A stretch of 64,000 nucleotides of DNA from NCBI RefSeq assembly GCF_026460985.1, contig NZ_JAPKNM010000051.1, positions 53,814-117,813 of the forward strand. The letters are read 5' to 3'. The position numbers and the translations under genes are program-made. The stretch's first letter is position 1, and each line of letters opens with the position of its first letter. The DNA is from Sphingomonas sp. (lineage in GTDB: Bacteria; Pseudomonadota; Alphaproteobacteria; Sphingomonadales; Sphingomonadaceae). A model generated the notes under the pieces. It made no database searches, was not told the origin of the DNA, and was given only the letters and a program-made list of their open reading frames with translations. Shown piece after piece: positions 18,592 to 27,861 of this stretch.

Positions 18592-20615
18592 GCGTAGCCC
18601 TCCGCCTCGTCAGCGCGCCGTTCGCGCCGCACCCGCCCGACCAGCGCGAGCAGCCCGCCCAGCGCGATCAGCCCGCCGCCAAGCCAGATCAAGGTCACGA
18701 ACGGCTTCCACCACAATCGGATCTGCCAGCGCCCCTGCTCGTCGCCCTGCCCCAGCACCGTGTAGAGCTGGCCGTCGAGCATCGTGCTGATCGCCGCCTC
18801 GTTGGTGTTGGTCGGCGGGGTACTGAAGAAGCGCTGCTGCGGGAACAATTCGAACATCGCGCCGTCACCGCGCCGCACCTGCAGCCGCGCCTCGAGTGCC
18901 GACCAGTTGGGTCCCACCGTCGGATGCACGTCCGCCAACGTCACGCGGAACGGCCCGACCGTGACGTTCTGCCCAACCGCGATCGCCGCGAGCCGCTCGG
19001 CCTTGAAGGCGCTGTCGGCCGCCATGCCCGCGATGCTCACCGCGACGCCCAGATGCGCGATCACCATGCCCCAGACATGCATCGGCGTGCGGCGCAGGTT
19101 CCGCCGCGCCACCGGCACCACACTCGCCACGCCCAACCCCATGGCAAGCGCGATGCCGAGCACCGGCACGAAATGCATGCCCCCCGAAAGCGCGAAGATC
19201 AGCGCGAACGCGACGCCCGCCACCGCGGTCGGCACCAAAGCGCGCTTGGCCAGCGCGTTCATATTGTCGCGCCGCCAGCGCAGCAGCGGCCCCGCCGCGG
19301 TCGCGATTACCAGCGCCAGCGCCACGGGAACCAGCGCCTTGTTGAAGAAGGGCGCCCCGATCGACAGTTGCACCCCCGCCGCCTGCGCCGCGAGCGGATA
19401 GAGCGTGCCGATGAAGACCACGCCGAGGATCACCGAGAGCAGCAGGTTGTTGAGCACCAGCGCGCCCTCGCGGCTCACCAGCTGGAAGGTCGAGCCCTGC
19501 GTCACGGTGCCGACGCGCGCCCCGAACAGCGCCAGCGCCCCGCCGATATAGATGCCGAGCAGCGCGAGGATGAAGGTCCCGCGCGTCGGGTCCACCGCGA
19601 AGGCATGGACGCTGACGAGGATGCCCGAGCGCACGAGGAAAGTGCCGATCATCGACATGGCGAACGCGACCAGCGCCAGCATCAACGTCCATGCGCGCAG
19701 CCCGTCGCGCGTCGCCAGCACGGTCACCGAGTGGAGCAACGCCGTCGCCGCCAGCCACGGCATCAGCGAGGCGTTCTCGACCGGGTCCCAGAACCACCAG
19801 CCGCCCCAGCCCAGCTCGTAATAGGCCCAATAGCTGCCCGCGGTGATCCCGATCGTCAGGAAGATCCACGCGCCGAGCACCCAGGGCCGCATCGCCCTGG
19901 CGAAGGCGGGCCCCACGTCGCGCATCAGCAGCGCGCCCACGGCGAAGCTGAACGCCACCGAGAGGCCGACATAGCCGAGGTAGAGCGTCGGCGGGTGGAA
20001 GGCGAGGCCCGGGTCCTGGAGCAAAGGGTTGAGCCCCTGCCCGTCCGGCGCCGGCGGGTTCAGCCGCACGAAGGGGTTCGAGGCGAAAGCGAGGAAGGCG
20101 TAGAAGCCCAGCCCGATCGCCGCCTGCGCGCCGAGCGTCGCCGCAAGCGTCGCACCCGCCAGCCGCCGCTCGAGCGCCGCCACGCCCGCCCCGGCGACCG
20201 CGAGCACGGTCACCCAGAGCAGCATCGAGCCCTCATGGTTCCCCCATGCGCCCGCCACCTTGTAGATCATCGGCTTGAGCGAATGGCTGTTGGTCGCGAC
20301 CAGCACCACCGACATGTCGCTGCGCACGAACAACGTGATCAGCAGCGCGAACGAAAGCAGCGCCAGCAGTCCCTGCACCAAAGCGGTGCGGCGCAGCGCG
20401 GTCATCAGGGAGCGCGCAACTTTCTCCGTTCGTGCTGAGCTTGTCGAAGCACCGTTCTTCTCTTGGTCGTCGTCAGAAGAACAAGGCTGCCCTTCGACAG
20501 GCTCAGGGCGAACGGGAATATTGGCAGCCTTCGCCGCGCCCCAAGCCAGCATCAGCTGGACGAGCGCGAACGCCGCCGCGAGCCACAAGGCCGCAAGCCC
20601 CGCCTCGGCGATCAT
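18588..20615 (-). CDS. ccmF: Heme lyase CcmF
   Basis: NHEGSMLLWVTVLA, WAYYELGWGGWWFWDPVENASLMPWLAATALLHS (WWD domain); start assigned at ATG 20615. Confidence 0.95.
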   Translation of the reverse strand: MIAEAGLAALWLAAAFALVQLMLAWGAAKAANIPVRPEPVEGQPCSSDDDQEKNGASTSSARTEKVARSLMTALRRTALVQGLLALLSFALLITLFVRSDMSVVLVATNSHSLKPMIYKVAGAWGNHEGSMLLWVTVLAVAGAGVAALERRLAGATLAATLGAQAAIGLGFYAFLAFASNPFVRLNPPAPDGQGLNPLLQDPGLAFHPPTLYLGYVGLSVAFSFAVGALLMRDVGPAFARAMRPWVLGAWIFLTIGITAGSYWAYYELGWGGWWFWDPVENASLMPWLAATALLHSVTVLATRDGLRAWTLMLALVAFAMSMIGTFLVRSGILVSVHAFAVDPTRGTFILALLGIYIGGALALFGARVGTVTQGSTFQLVSREGALVLNNLLLSVILGVVFIGTLYPLAAQAAGVQLSIGAPFFNKALVPVALALVIATAAGPLLRWRRDNMNALAKRALVPTAVAGVAFALIFALSGGMHFVPVLGIALAMGLGVASVVPVARRNLRRTPMHVWGMVIAHLGVAVSIAGMAADSAFKAERLAAIAVGQNVTVGPFRVTLADVHPTVGPNWSALEARLQVRRGDGAMFELFPQQRFFSTPPTNTNEAAISTMLDGQLYTVLGQGDEQGRWQIRLWWKPFVTLIWLGGGLIALGGLLALVGRVRRERRADEAEGYA
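20427..20516. repeat. REP-type inverted repeat located inside the ccmF reading frame
   Basis: gttcgtgctgagcttgtcgaagcac ... ctgcccttcgacaggctcagggcgaac; encodes VRPEPVEGQ...ASTSSARTE in frame. Confidence 0.88.
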
Positions 20616-20625
20616 CTGGCGCCAA

Positions 20626-21060
20626 TCATTTGTCGAGCGTCTCGGTCTTGTGCATCTTGCCGGCGACCTGCGGCGGCATGTAGCGCTCGTCGTGCTTGGC
20701 CAGCAGATTGTCCGCGGTGAAGCTGCCGTCCGGGTTGAACCGCCCCTCGGCGACCACGCCCGAGCCTTCCTTGAACAGGTCGGGCGCAACGCCGCGGAAC
20801 GCCACCGGCACCTTGGCCTTGCCGTCGGTCACCACGAAATCGATCGACACGCCGTCGGGCTTCCGGACGATCGATCCCGCCTCGACCATGCCGCCCAGCC
20901 GCACCGCCTTGTCCAGCGGCACCGGCTTCCCCGCCACGTCGCCGGGCGCGTAGAAGAACGCCGCCTGGTCCTGCAGCGCCGAGAGCGCGAGCCCCGAGGC
21001 GCCGAGGACCGTGCCGAGCGCGAGCAGTCCCAGTACGAGCCGCTGATGCTTGGGCTTCAT
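20626..21060 (-). CDS. ccmE: Heme chaperone CcmE
   Basis: KHQRLVLGLLALGTVLGASGLALSALQDQAAFFYAP...LAKHDERYMPP (heme-binding H in AKHDExY). Confidence 0.94.
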   Translation of the reverse strand: MKPKHQRLVLGLLALGTVLGASGLALSALQDQAAFFYAPGDVAGKPVPLDKAVRLGGMVEAGSIVRKPDGVSIDFVVTDGKAKVPVAFRGVAPDLFKEGSGVVAEGRFNPDGSFTADNLLAKHDERYMPPQVAGKMHKTETLDK

Positions 21061-21188
21061 TGGTCGCGCCTCAGCGCGTCCGCCGCCGCCTCCGCTCCGC
21101 GCATCGACAGCCATGCCCACAGCGCGAGCCCGCCGGTCCCGACCAGCGTCACGGCATAGGCCGCGGTGATGAACGCCCAATGGTTCAC
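21057..21188 (-). CDS. ccmD: Heme exporter protein CcmD
   Basis: Short single-TM protein (M)[42 protein letters not shown] between ccmC and ccmE; GTG start overlapping the ccmC stop. Confidence 0.8.
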   Translation of the reverse strand: MNHWAFITAAYAVTLVGTGGLALWAWLSMRGAEAAADALRRDQ

Positions 21189-21922
21189 CCTGCCGCCATC
21201 CGCCGCAACCGCGCCTCGACCTTCTGCGTGGCGAGCATCGCGCGCATCCGCATCAGCACCACGCCCGCGAACAGCAGGGTGAATCCCCCGATCGTGAAGA
21301 AGAGCGGCCACAGCATCGAGCTGTCGATGCTCGAGCTGGTCAATCCGATGCTCTGCCCCTGGTGCAGCGTGTTCCACCACACCACCGAATAGCGCACGAT
21401 CGGCAGCAGCACCGATCCGGCCACGCCGAACAGTGCCGGCACGCGCCCGTCGCCGCCGCGATCGGCATCGGCGCGGGCGAGCGCGATGTACGCGACATAG
21501 ACGAAGAACAGCAGCAGCATGCTGGTCAGCCGCCCGTCCCATTCCCACCAGGTGCCCCAGGTCGGCCGCCCCCAGATCGAGCCGGTGACCAGGCAGAGCG
21601 CCGCGAACACCGCCCCCGCCGGGGCGATCGCGCGCGCGGCGATGTGCGCGAGCGGATGCCGCCAGACCAGATAGCCGAGGCTCGCCCCCGCCACTCCGGT
21701 CCATGCTCCCATCCCCAGCCACGCCGCGGGGACATGGATGTAGAGGATCCGCACGCTTTCCTTCTGGAGATAGTCCGCGGGGGTCTGGGTCAGCCCGCCC
21801 CAGACGCCGACGAGCGCCAGCATCACCCCGGCCCAGAACAGGACCGGCGTCAACGGGCGCGCGAGCTTCAGGAAGCGCGTGGGATTGGCGAGTGCGTGGA
21901 TCACGATGCTTGCCGCAGCCAA
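21185..21922 (-). CDS. ccmC: Heme exporter protein CcmC
   Basis: [42 protein letters not shown] (WWD), [13 protein letters not shown]. Confidence 0.95.
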   Translation of the reverse strand: MAAASIVIHALANPTRFLKLARPLTPVLFWAGVMLALVGVWGGLTQTPADYLQKESVRILYIHVPAAWLGMGAWTGVAGASLGYLVWRHPLAHIAARAIAPAGAVFAALCLVTGSIWGRPTWGTWWEWDGRLTSMLLLFFVYVAYIALARADADRGGDGRVPALFGVAGSVLLPIVRYSVVWWNTLHQGQSIGLTSSSIDSSMLWPLFFTIGGFTLLFAGVVLMRMRAMLATQKVEARLRRMAAG

Positions 21923-22128
21923 TAGCCGGGTTCGCCCGCGGAATCTACGTCGGGTTGTTTGCGGATAGCGCCGGCCTGCAATCTTCGCGCTTGCGCCCCC
22001 ACGCCGCCGTCATCATGCTTTCGTCACGGGACCGTAAGGACATGGCGCGGCCGCATTCCGGGAGAGGGATGGGCACGCGGGTCTTCGCCAGCCCTTCCCC
22101 GGCAGCACCACCAACAAGGAGCCAGGTC

Positions 22129-22959
22129 ATGCCTTTCATCACCACCAGCGACGGCACCGAGATCTTCTACAAGGACTGGGGCCCCAAGGACGCCCAGCCC
22201 ATCGTCTTCCACCATGGCTGGCCGCTCTCGGCGGACGACTGGGACAACCAGATGATGTTCTTCCTGGGCCAGGGCTACCGCGTGATCGCGCACGACCGTC
22301 GCGGCCATGGCCGCTCGACCCAGACCGACACCGGCAACGAGATGGACACCTATGCCGCCGACGTGATCGCGCTGGCCGCCGCGCTCGACCTCAAGGGCGC
22401 CGTCCATGTCGGTCACTCGACCGGCGGCGGCGAGGTCGCGCATTATGTCGCGCGCGCCGAGGCCGGCCGCGTCGCCAAGGCAGTGCTGATCGGCGCCGTT
22501 CCCCCGGTCATGGTCAAGTCCGACGCGAACCCCGGCGGTCTGCCGCTCGAAGTGTTCGACGCCTTCCGCGCCCAGACCGCGGCCAACCGCGCGCAATTCT
22601 TCCTCGATGTCGCGAGCGGCCCCTTCTACGGCTACAACCGCGAAGGCGCGAAGGTCGATCAGGGCGTGATCTGGAATTGGTGGCGCCAGGGCATGATGGG
22701 CGGCATCAAGGCGCATTACGACTGCATCAAGGCCTTTTCCGAGACCGATTTCACCGAGGACCTGAAGACGATCGACGTCCCGGTGCTCCTCCTCCACGGC
22801 GAGGACGACCAGATCGTCCCCATCGCCGATTCGGCACTGATCGGGATCAAGCTGCTCAAGCACGGCACGCTCAAGACCCACCCCGGCCTTCCCCACGGCA
22901 TGGCGACCACGCACCCCGACATCGTCAACGCCGACCTGCTCGCCTTCATCCAAGGCTGA
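22129..22959 (+). CDS. Alpha/beta hydrolase (non-heme chloroperoxidase/arylesterase-like)
   Basis: [41 protein letters not shown], nucleophile elbow GHSTGGGE, 276 aa. Confidence 0.9.
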   Translation: MPFITTSDGTEIFYKDWGPKDAQPIVFHHGWPLSADDWDNQMMFFLGQGYRVIAHDRRGHGRSTQTDTGNEMDTYAADVIALAAALDLKGAVHVGHSTGGGEVAHYVARAEAGRVAKAVLIGAVPPVMVKSDANPGGLPLEVFDAFRAQTAANRAQFFLDVASGPFYGYNREGAKVDQGVIWNWWRQGMMGGIKAHYDCIKAFSETDFTEDLKTIDVPVLLLHGEDDQIVPIADSALIGIKLLKHGTLKTHPGLPHGMATTHPDIVNADLLAFIQG

Positions 22960-22966
22960 TTCGTGC

Positions 22967-22991
22967 ACCCCTCCCCGCGCCGCGGGGAGGG
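22967..22991. repeat. GC-rich palindrome (ccctccccgcgccgcggggaggg), possible terminator
   Basis: Perfect hairpin-forming palindrome just downstream of the hydrolase stop. Confidence 0.5.
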
Positions 22992-23260
22992 GCCTCCTGG
23001 CGGCCAGCCCCTGGCCCGCCGGACGCCCAAGTCGGATCGTGCGTGCCTCCAAGCCGGTAACCCGAACCTGCCGCCTGTTCCGACTCGTTCGCAGATTCCA
23101 TATTCTAACCCTCAGGAAACGCGTCGGTCCGAGATCGTGAGAGAACGATCCTGCTGAGCAGCGCCGGCGAATTCGCGAGACATGAGAAGCGGGACCGCCC
23201 GCTGGGAAAGGAGAGGCTGAGCGAAGCGGCTGGCAACCGCACAACAACAGGGGAAGTGTA

Positions 23261-24643
23261 ATGCGTATCCTATGCATACGCGCACTCGCGGGCTTCGGCC
23301 TCGCGTGCGCGCTGGTCGCCTGCTCGGGCGCGACGGACCCGGGGTCCACCGCCGAAACCGAGGGCAAGGTCGTCGTGGCGGCGCCGCCCGAGACATCCAC
23401 CGCGGTCGCCGGCCCGCTATCGGCCCAGCCGCTCGCCGCATCCACCCTCGCCGTCCCCCCAGACTTCGCCGATTTCGACTTCGCCAACGGCACCAAATAT
23501 CCGGAGCAGGCGACCGCTTCGGTCGGCCCCGCCTTCTACCTGCCGGGCTCGACCGTCGCCTATGTGCCGATCTCCCTCGATCGCCCGACGCCCAACACCG
23601 TCATCGCCCGCGTGACGACCGAGGACGGGACCGGGCTCGTCCGGGGCGTCGCCGGCGTCAATTATCAGAGCATCTACAAATCGGTGATCTTCCGCCCGGG
23701 CGATCCGCTGACCAAGACGGTCGAGGTGCCGATCCTCCTCGGCATCCCCCAGGCCGATTTCATCGTACGCTTCGTCGAGGCGCCCTGGGGCGGCCTGATG
23801 GGAACGGATCGCGCGGTCGTGCAGTGCGACTTCCTCCAGCCGCCGACCGAGGAGCAGGTCGAGGGCCGCGCACCGAGGACCTTCGCGCCGTCGGGCACGC
23901 TCCAATGGAAGATGAGCCGCGAGACCATGAAATGGTCGGACGCGGGGCATGACAAGGCCTGGTCGACCAAGCTTCCCAACGGCCGCTCGCAGCCGGGCAA
24001 CCAGGAGACCGGCATCTATCTCGATGGCTGGGTCTATCGCGATTACGGCATCGAGGCGCCGCTTCGCTACACCGACAACGGGCTCGTGATGCACACGCAG
24101 AAGCTCAAGGAGCCGATCTTCTGGGACGGCGTCGGCTATAATTACGGCGCGATCGCCCTGAGCGGCCACAACACCCGCCCCTTGCAGATCGGCTTTGGCC
24201 AATATGAGTTCACCGCCCAGATGCCGACGCGGCGGGGTTCGTGGCCTGCCTTCTGGCTGATCTCGACCGCGGGCTGGCCGCCCGAGATCGACATCTACGA
24301 GGGCTTCGGCTTCGAGAGCTGGTGGAATTTCGACCGCCACACCGCCAACACGCTCCACGGCGGCGCCAACATCATGCGCACCTTCCAGCGCGGCACGTTC
24401 ATGGACACCCAGGAAATCTATGGCATCGGCGGCTTCACCACGGACTTCCACGTCTTCGCGGTGGACATCCAGCCCGATTACATCACCTGGTTCATCGACG
24501 GCCAGGAGACCTATCAGGCAGTGAACCCCTTCGCCGGTTTCCGTTGGTATCCGATCATGAACGTCGCGGTGAAGACGTTCAGCGACTATACCGACGGCTC
24601 GGGCGACATGATCGTCAAGGACGTGAAGGTCTATTCGAACTGA
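23261..24643 (+). CDS. Glycoside hydrolase family 16 lipoprotein with N-terminal Calx-beta-like domain
   Basis: Lipobox LACALVAC; GH16 catalytic EIDIYE within SWPAFWLISTAGWPPEIDIYEGFGF. Confidence 0.87.
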   Translation: MRILCIRALAGFGLACALVACSGATDPGSTAETEGKVVVAAPPETSTAVAGPLSAQPLAASTLAVPPDFADFDFANGTKYPEQATASVGPAFYLPGSTVAYVPISLDRPTPNTVIARVTTEDGTGLVRGVAGVNYQSIYKSVIFRPGDPLTKTVEVPILLGIPQADFIVRFVEAPWGGLMGTDRAVVQCDFLQPPTEEQVEGRAPRTFAPSGTLQWKMSRETMKWSDAGHDKAWSTKLPNGRSQPGNQETGIYLDGWVYRDYGIEAPLRYTDNGLVMHTQKLKEPIFWDGVGYNYGAIALSGHNTRPLQIGFGQYEFTAQMPTRRGSWPAFWLISTAGWPPEIDIYEGFGFESWWNFDRHTANTLHGGANIMRTFQRGTFMDTQEIYGIGGFTTDFHVFAVDIQPDYITWFIDGQETYQAVNPFAGFRWYPIMNVAVKTFSDYTDGSGDMIVKDVKVYSN

Positions 24644-24730
24644 GGAGCGGCGCGAAGCTCGATCGGCCGAATGCATCCGGCCGATCGAGCCGCAATAGGT
24701 CGAAGGCGGCGGAGCTGCGAACCTTCTATC

Positions 24731-24763
24731 CCCCTCCCTGCAAGGGAGGGGTTAGGGGTGGGT
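24731..24763 (+). repeat. CCCCTCCCTGCAAGGGAGGGG-type repeat, left flank of DUF559 gene
   Basis: cccctccctgcaagggaggggttaggggtgggt. Confidence 0.85.
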
Positions 24764-24798
24764 TGGCGAGCGAAGCGAAGCCAGTGTACGCTTGCCGC

Positions 24799-25209
24799 AT
24801 GCTGCGCCGTGTCGATCCGCGCCTGACCGCTCGCGCACGCGAACTACGCAACAATCCGACGCCCGCGGAGCTCGCCGTTTGGCAACGCATCTCGCGCTAT
24901 CGCCCGGCCTTTACCCGACAATTCGTCGAAGCTCCCTTCATTATCGATCTGGCGTGCAGGAAAGCGAAACTCGCCGTCGAATTCGACGGAAGCCAGCACA
25001 TCGATGCCGCGGAAGCCGATGCGCGACGTACCGCGTATCTTCGCACGAATGGATGGCACGTGATCCGCCTGTGGAATTCAGACGTGCTCGCAAACCCAGA
25101 CGGTGCCGCCCAGCACATTCTGTCGACCGCCGCCGAGTGCCTCGGCGGCACCCACCCCCATCCCCTCCCTTCCAGGGAGGGGCGTGCTAGACGGCCACGG
25201 TATCGCTGA
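24799..25209 (+). CDS. DUF559 (Vsr-like endonuclease fold) protein
   Basis: RARELRNNPTPAELAVWQRISRYRPAFTRQFVEAPFIIDLACRKAKLAVEFDGSQH...DARRTAYLRTNGWHVIRLWNSDVLANPDG; C-terminal tail reads through the right repeat. Confidence 0.88.
   Translation: MLRRVDPRLTARARELRNNPTPAELAVWQRISRYRPAFTRQFVEAPFIIDLACRKAKLAVEFDGSQHIDAAEADARRTAYLRTNGWHVIRLWNSDVLANPDGAAQHILSTAAECLGGTHPHPLPSREGRARRPRYR
25148..25180 (-). repeat. Inverted copy of the same repeat, right flank/3' end of DUF559 gene
   Basis: acccacccccatcccctcccttccagggagggg, reverse complement CCCCTCCCTGGAAGGGAGGGGATGGGGGTGGGT. Confidence 0.85.
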
Positions 25210-25217
25210 ACCTCTCC

Positions 25218-26075
25218 CTAATGCACCGCCCCCAGATGCCGTAGCTTGTCCGGGTTGCGCATGATGTAGATGCCGATGATCTTGCCGTCTTCGATCGCGA
25301 GCGCGGTGGTCTGGAGCAGCCCGCCGGGTTCGCGCGTCACGAAGCCGGGCAGCCCGTTGATCATCCCCCAGCGTTCCACGCGCGACATCTCCTTGGCGAA
25401 GAAGCGCGCCAGCGAGCCGTGCAGCTTCATCACGTCTTCGATGCCGAGGATCGGCCTGAGGCCGGCATGGACCTTGCCGCCGCCGTCCGAATAGACCGAG
25501 ACGTCGTCGGCGAGCAGCCCGCGCAGGCTGGTCATGTCGCCGCTTCGCGAGGCATGGAAGAAGGCCGCGGCGATCTCCAACCCCTTCTCCTTCGGCAGAT
25601 CGAAGCGCGGTCGCGCCGCGCGGACATGCGTCCGTGCCCGGCTGGCGAGCTGGCGCGCCGCGGCGGCATCGCGGCCGATCGTCTCGGCGATCTCGTCGAA
25701 GGGCAATCCGAACACGTCGTGGAGCAGGAACGCCGCGCGCTCGAGCGGGCTCAGCCGTTCGAGCGCGAGCATCAGCGGCAGCGTGACGTCGTCGGCCTCG
25801 GCCTCCTCCTCGACCACCGGCTCGGGCAGCCACGGCCCGACATAGGTCTCGCGCCGCGCGCGCGCCGATTTGAGCTGGTCGAGGCAGAGCCGGGTCACCA
25901 CGCGGCGGAGGAACGCCTCGGGCTCGCGGATCGCTTTCCGGTCCGCACCCATCCAGCGCAGGAACGCGTCCTGCACCACGTCCTCCGCGTCCGCGACCGA
26001 GCCCAGCATGCGATAGGCGATGCGGGTCAGCCGCGGACGCAGCGGATCGAACGACGCTGCCGCGTCGTCGGTCAC
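25218..26075 (-). CDS. ECF41-family RNA polymerase sigma factor with C-terminal SnoaL-like domain
   Basis: Sigma2/sigma4 regions (AYRMLGSVADAEDVVQDAFLRW; LSPLERAAFLLHDVFGLPFDEIAE), ECF41 hallmarks WLPEP, DGGGK and NGLPGFV. Confidence 0.93.
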   Translation of the reverse strand: MTDDAAASFDPLRPRLTRIAYRMLGSVADAEDVVQDAFLRWMGADRKAIREPEAFLRRVVTRLCLDQLKSARARRETYVGPWLPEPVVEEEAEADDVTLPLMLALERLSPLERAAFLLHDVFGLPFDEIAETIGRDAAAARQLASRARTHVRAARPRFDLPKEKGLEIAAAFFHASRSGDMTSLRGLLADDVSVYSDGGGKVHAGLRPILGIEDVMKLHGSLARFFAKEMSRVERWGMINGLPGFVTREPGGLLQTTALAIEDGKIIGIYIMRNPDKLRHLGAVH

Positions 26076-26533
26076 GCGGCCTGCGCCGTCGCGGGCTTGG
26101 TCTCGTGGAACAGGTCGAAGCCCACCGCGAGACGGTTCCACCCGTTGATCACGTTGATCATCAGCGTCAGCTGCACCTGCTCCTCCGGCGTGAACTCGGC
26201 CGCGAGCGCATCGTATACCGCCTGCGGCGCCCGCGCGCTGGATACCAGAGTGAGCGCATCGGTCCATGCCAGCGCCGCACGCTCGCGCGCCGAATAGACC
26301 GGCGCCTCGTGCCAGGCGCTCAGCAGGTAGATGCGCTGCTCGGTCTCGCCGGCCTTGCGCGCGTCGGCGGTATGCATGTTGAGGCAGTTGGCGCAGCCGT
26401 TGATCTGCGAAGCGCGGATCTTGACCAGCTCGAGCAGCGAATGCTCGATCGCCGGCGCGATCTTGAGCGACATGTCGAGCCACGCCTTCATCTGGACGGG
26501 CGCGGCGGCGAAGGGGTCGTGTCGTGCAGTCAT
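26072..26533 (-). CDS. Carboxymuconolactone decarboxylase/AhpD-family protein (ECF41 partner)
   Basis: LELVKIRASQINGCANCLNMHTADARKAGETEQRI with CxxC-x3-H motif; overlaps the sigma factor start. Confidence 0.92.
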   Translation of the reverse strand: MTARHDPFAAAPVQMKAWLDMSLKIAPAIEHSLLELVKIRASQINGCANCLNMHTADARKAGETEQRIYLLSAWHEAPVYSARERAALAWTDALTLVSSARAPQAVYDALAAEFTPEEQVQLTLMINVINGWNRLAVGFDLFHETKPATAQAA

Positions 26534-26604
26534 GGTCGGTCTCCTTGGTTTCCGGAGACATGACGAGACAGCGCGGCCGGATGTGACATGGCGTGCGAAA
26601 AAAT

Positions 26605-26685
26605 CGTCATCCCGGCGAAAGCCGGGACCTCAGGCCGCGAGCGTTACGCCTGAGGCACGCGATCCCGGCCTTCGCCGGGATGACG
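26605..26685. repeat. REP-type inverted repeat pair (CGTCATCCCGGCGAAAGCCGGGA)
   Basis: cgtcatcccggcgaaagccgggacctcaggc ... gcctgaggcacgcgatcccggccttcgccgggatgacg. Confidence 0.92.
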
Positions 26686-26691
26686 GGCTGG

Positions 26692-27744
26692 TTACCCCCG
26701 CCCGATCAGCCTTTGCGCGATGCGATCCGCGACTTCGCTCTCGGGATCGCCGGTGCGGTCGCTCTCGTCCCACACTTCGATCAGCCGCTCGGGGATCTTG
26801 TCGACCCGCGCCATCACTTCGTCGCGGTCGCCGTGGCCGAGATATTCGAGCCCGACATTGATGATCCCGCCCGCGTTGATCACGTAATCGGGTGCGTAGA
26901 GGATGCCGCGGTCGTGGAGCCGCGCGCCGTCCGCGCGCGTCGCGAGCTGGTTGTTCGCGCCGCCCGCGATCACCTTGGCCTTGATCTCGGGGATCGACCG
27001 CTCGGTCAGGATCGCGCCGAGCGCGTTGGGGCTGAACAGGTCGGTGTCGAGCGTCAGGATCGAAGCAGCGTCGACCGCCTCGGCGCCCAGCTCGGCGGCC
27101 AGCGCCCTGGCGCGCTCGGCATTGACGTCGGCGAGCACCAGCTTCGCGCCGTCCGCCGCCAGCAGTCGGGCCAGCCCGCCGCCGACCGAACCCACGCCCT
27201 GGATCGCGACGCGCACGCCGCGCATGTCGTCCGCGCCCAGCCCGCGCTTCGCCGCAGCCTTGACGCCCAGATAGACGCCGCGCGCGGTCACCGGACCCGG
27301 GTCGCCGCCCGCGCTTCCCGCCGCGACGGGCAGGCCCGAGACGTGCCTGGTCTGAGTCGCGACGATCTTCATCCGCGCCTCGGACATGCCGACATCCTCG
27401 GCGGTGACGTACTTGCCCTGGAGCGATTCGACCGCGCGGCCGAACGCCTCGAGCTGCGCATTGGTGACCGTCGCGCCGGGCTCGGCGGCGAGGATCACGC
27501 CCTTGCCCCCGCCCATCGGCAGGTTCGCCATCGCGTTCTTGTAGCTCATCCCCCGCGAGAGCCGCAGCGCGTCGGTGATCGCCGCGTCCGAATCGGCATA
27601 ATGCCAGAAGCGCACCCCGCCCGCCGCCGGCCCGAGCGCGGTCGAGTGGATCGCGATGATCGCGCTCAGCCCCGAAGCGTGGTCGGTGAAGAGGTGGATG
27701 CCCTCATGCTCGTCGAAATCGGGGAAGCCCCAGTCGGTTTTCAA
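26692..27744 (-). CDS. Glu/Leu/Phe/Val dehydrogenase
   Basis: GPAAGGVRFWHYADSDAAITDALRLSRGMSYKNAMANLPMGGGKGVI; Rossmann VAIQGVGSVGGGLARLL; TTG start at 27744 inferred because upstream frame runs into tRNA-His. Confidence 0.9.
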   Translation of the reverse strand: MKTDWGFPDFDEHEGIHLFTDHASGLSAIIAIHSTALGPAAGGVRFWHYADSDAAITDALRLSRGMSYKNAMANLPMGGGKGVILAAEPGATVTNAQLEAFGRAVESLQGKYVTAEDVGMSEARMKIVATQTRHVSGLPVAAGSAGGDPGPVTARGVYLGVKAAAKRGLGADDMRGVRVAIQGVGSVGGGLARLLAADGAKLVLADVNAERARALAAELGAEAVDAASILTLDTDLFSPNALGAILTERSIPEIKAKVIAGGANNQLATRADGARLHDRGILYAPDYVINAGGIINVGLEYLGHGDRDEVMARVDKIPERLIEVWDESDRTGDPESEVADRIAQRLIGRG

Positions 27745-27768
27745 GGGGAATATCCGGGCTGAGAATAA

Positions 27769-27846
27769 TGGGGCGACCGACGGGACTTGAACCCGCAACT
27801 TCCGGCATCACAAGCCGACGCTCTAACCAATTGAACTACGGTCGCC
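27769..27846 (-). tRNA. tRNA-His (anticodon GTG)
   Basis: Minus strand GGCGACCGTAGTTCAATTGGTTAGAGCGTCGGCTTGTGATGCCGGAAGTTGCGGGTTCAAGTCCCGTCGGTCGCCCCA; G-1:C73 pair and encoded CCA. Confidence 0.95.
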
Positions 27847-27861
27847 GCGAACGATGCGCGC

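Noticed and set aside
18924-20438. 504-aa plus-strand ORF opposite ccmF
   Set aside because: Antisense artefact; ccmF has diagnostic WWD motif on the minus strand.
24241-24798. N-terminal extension of the 322-aa ORF containing DUF559
   Set aside because: Out-of-frame read of the GH16 gene and the left repeat; DUF559 homology starts at MLRRVDPRL (24799).
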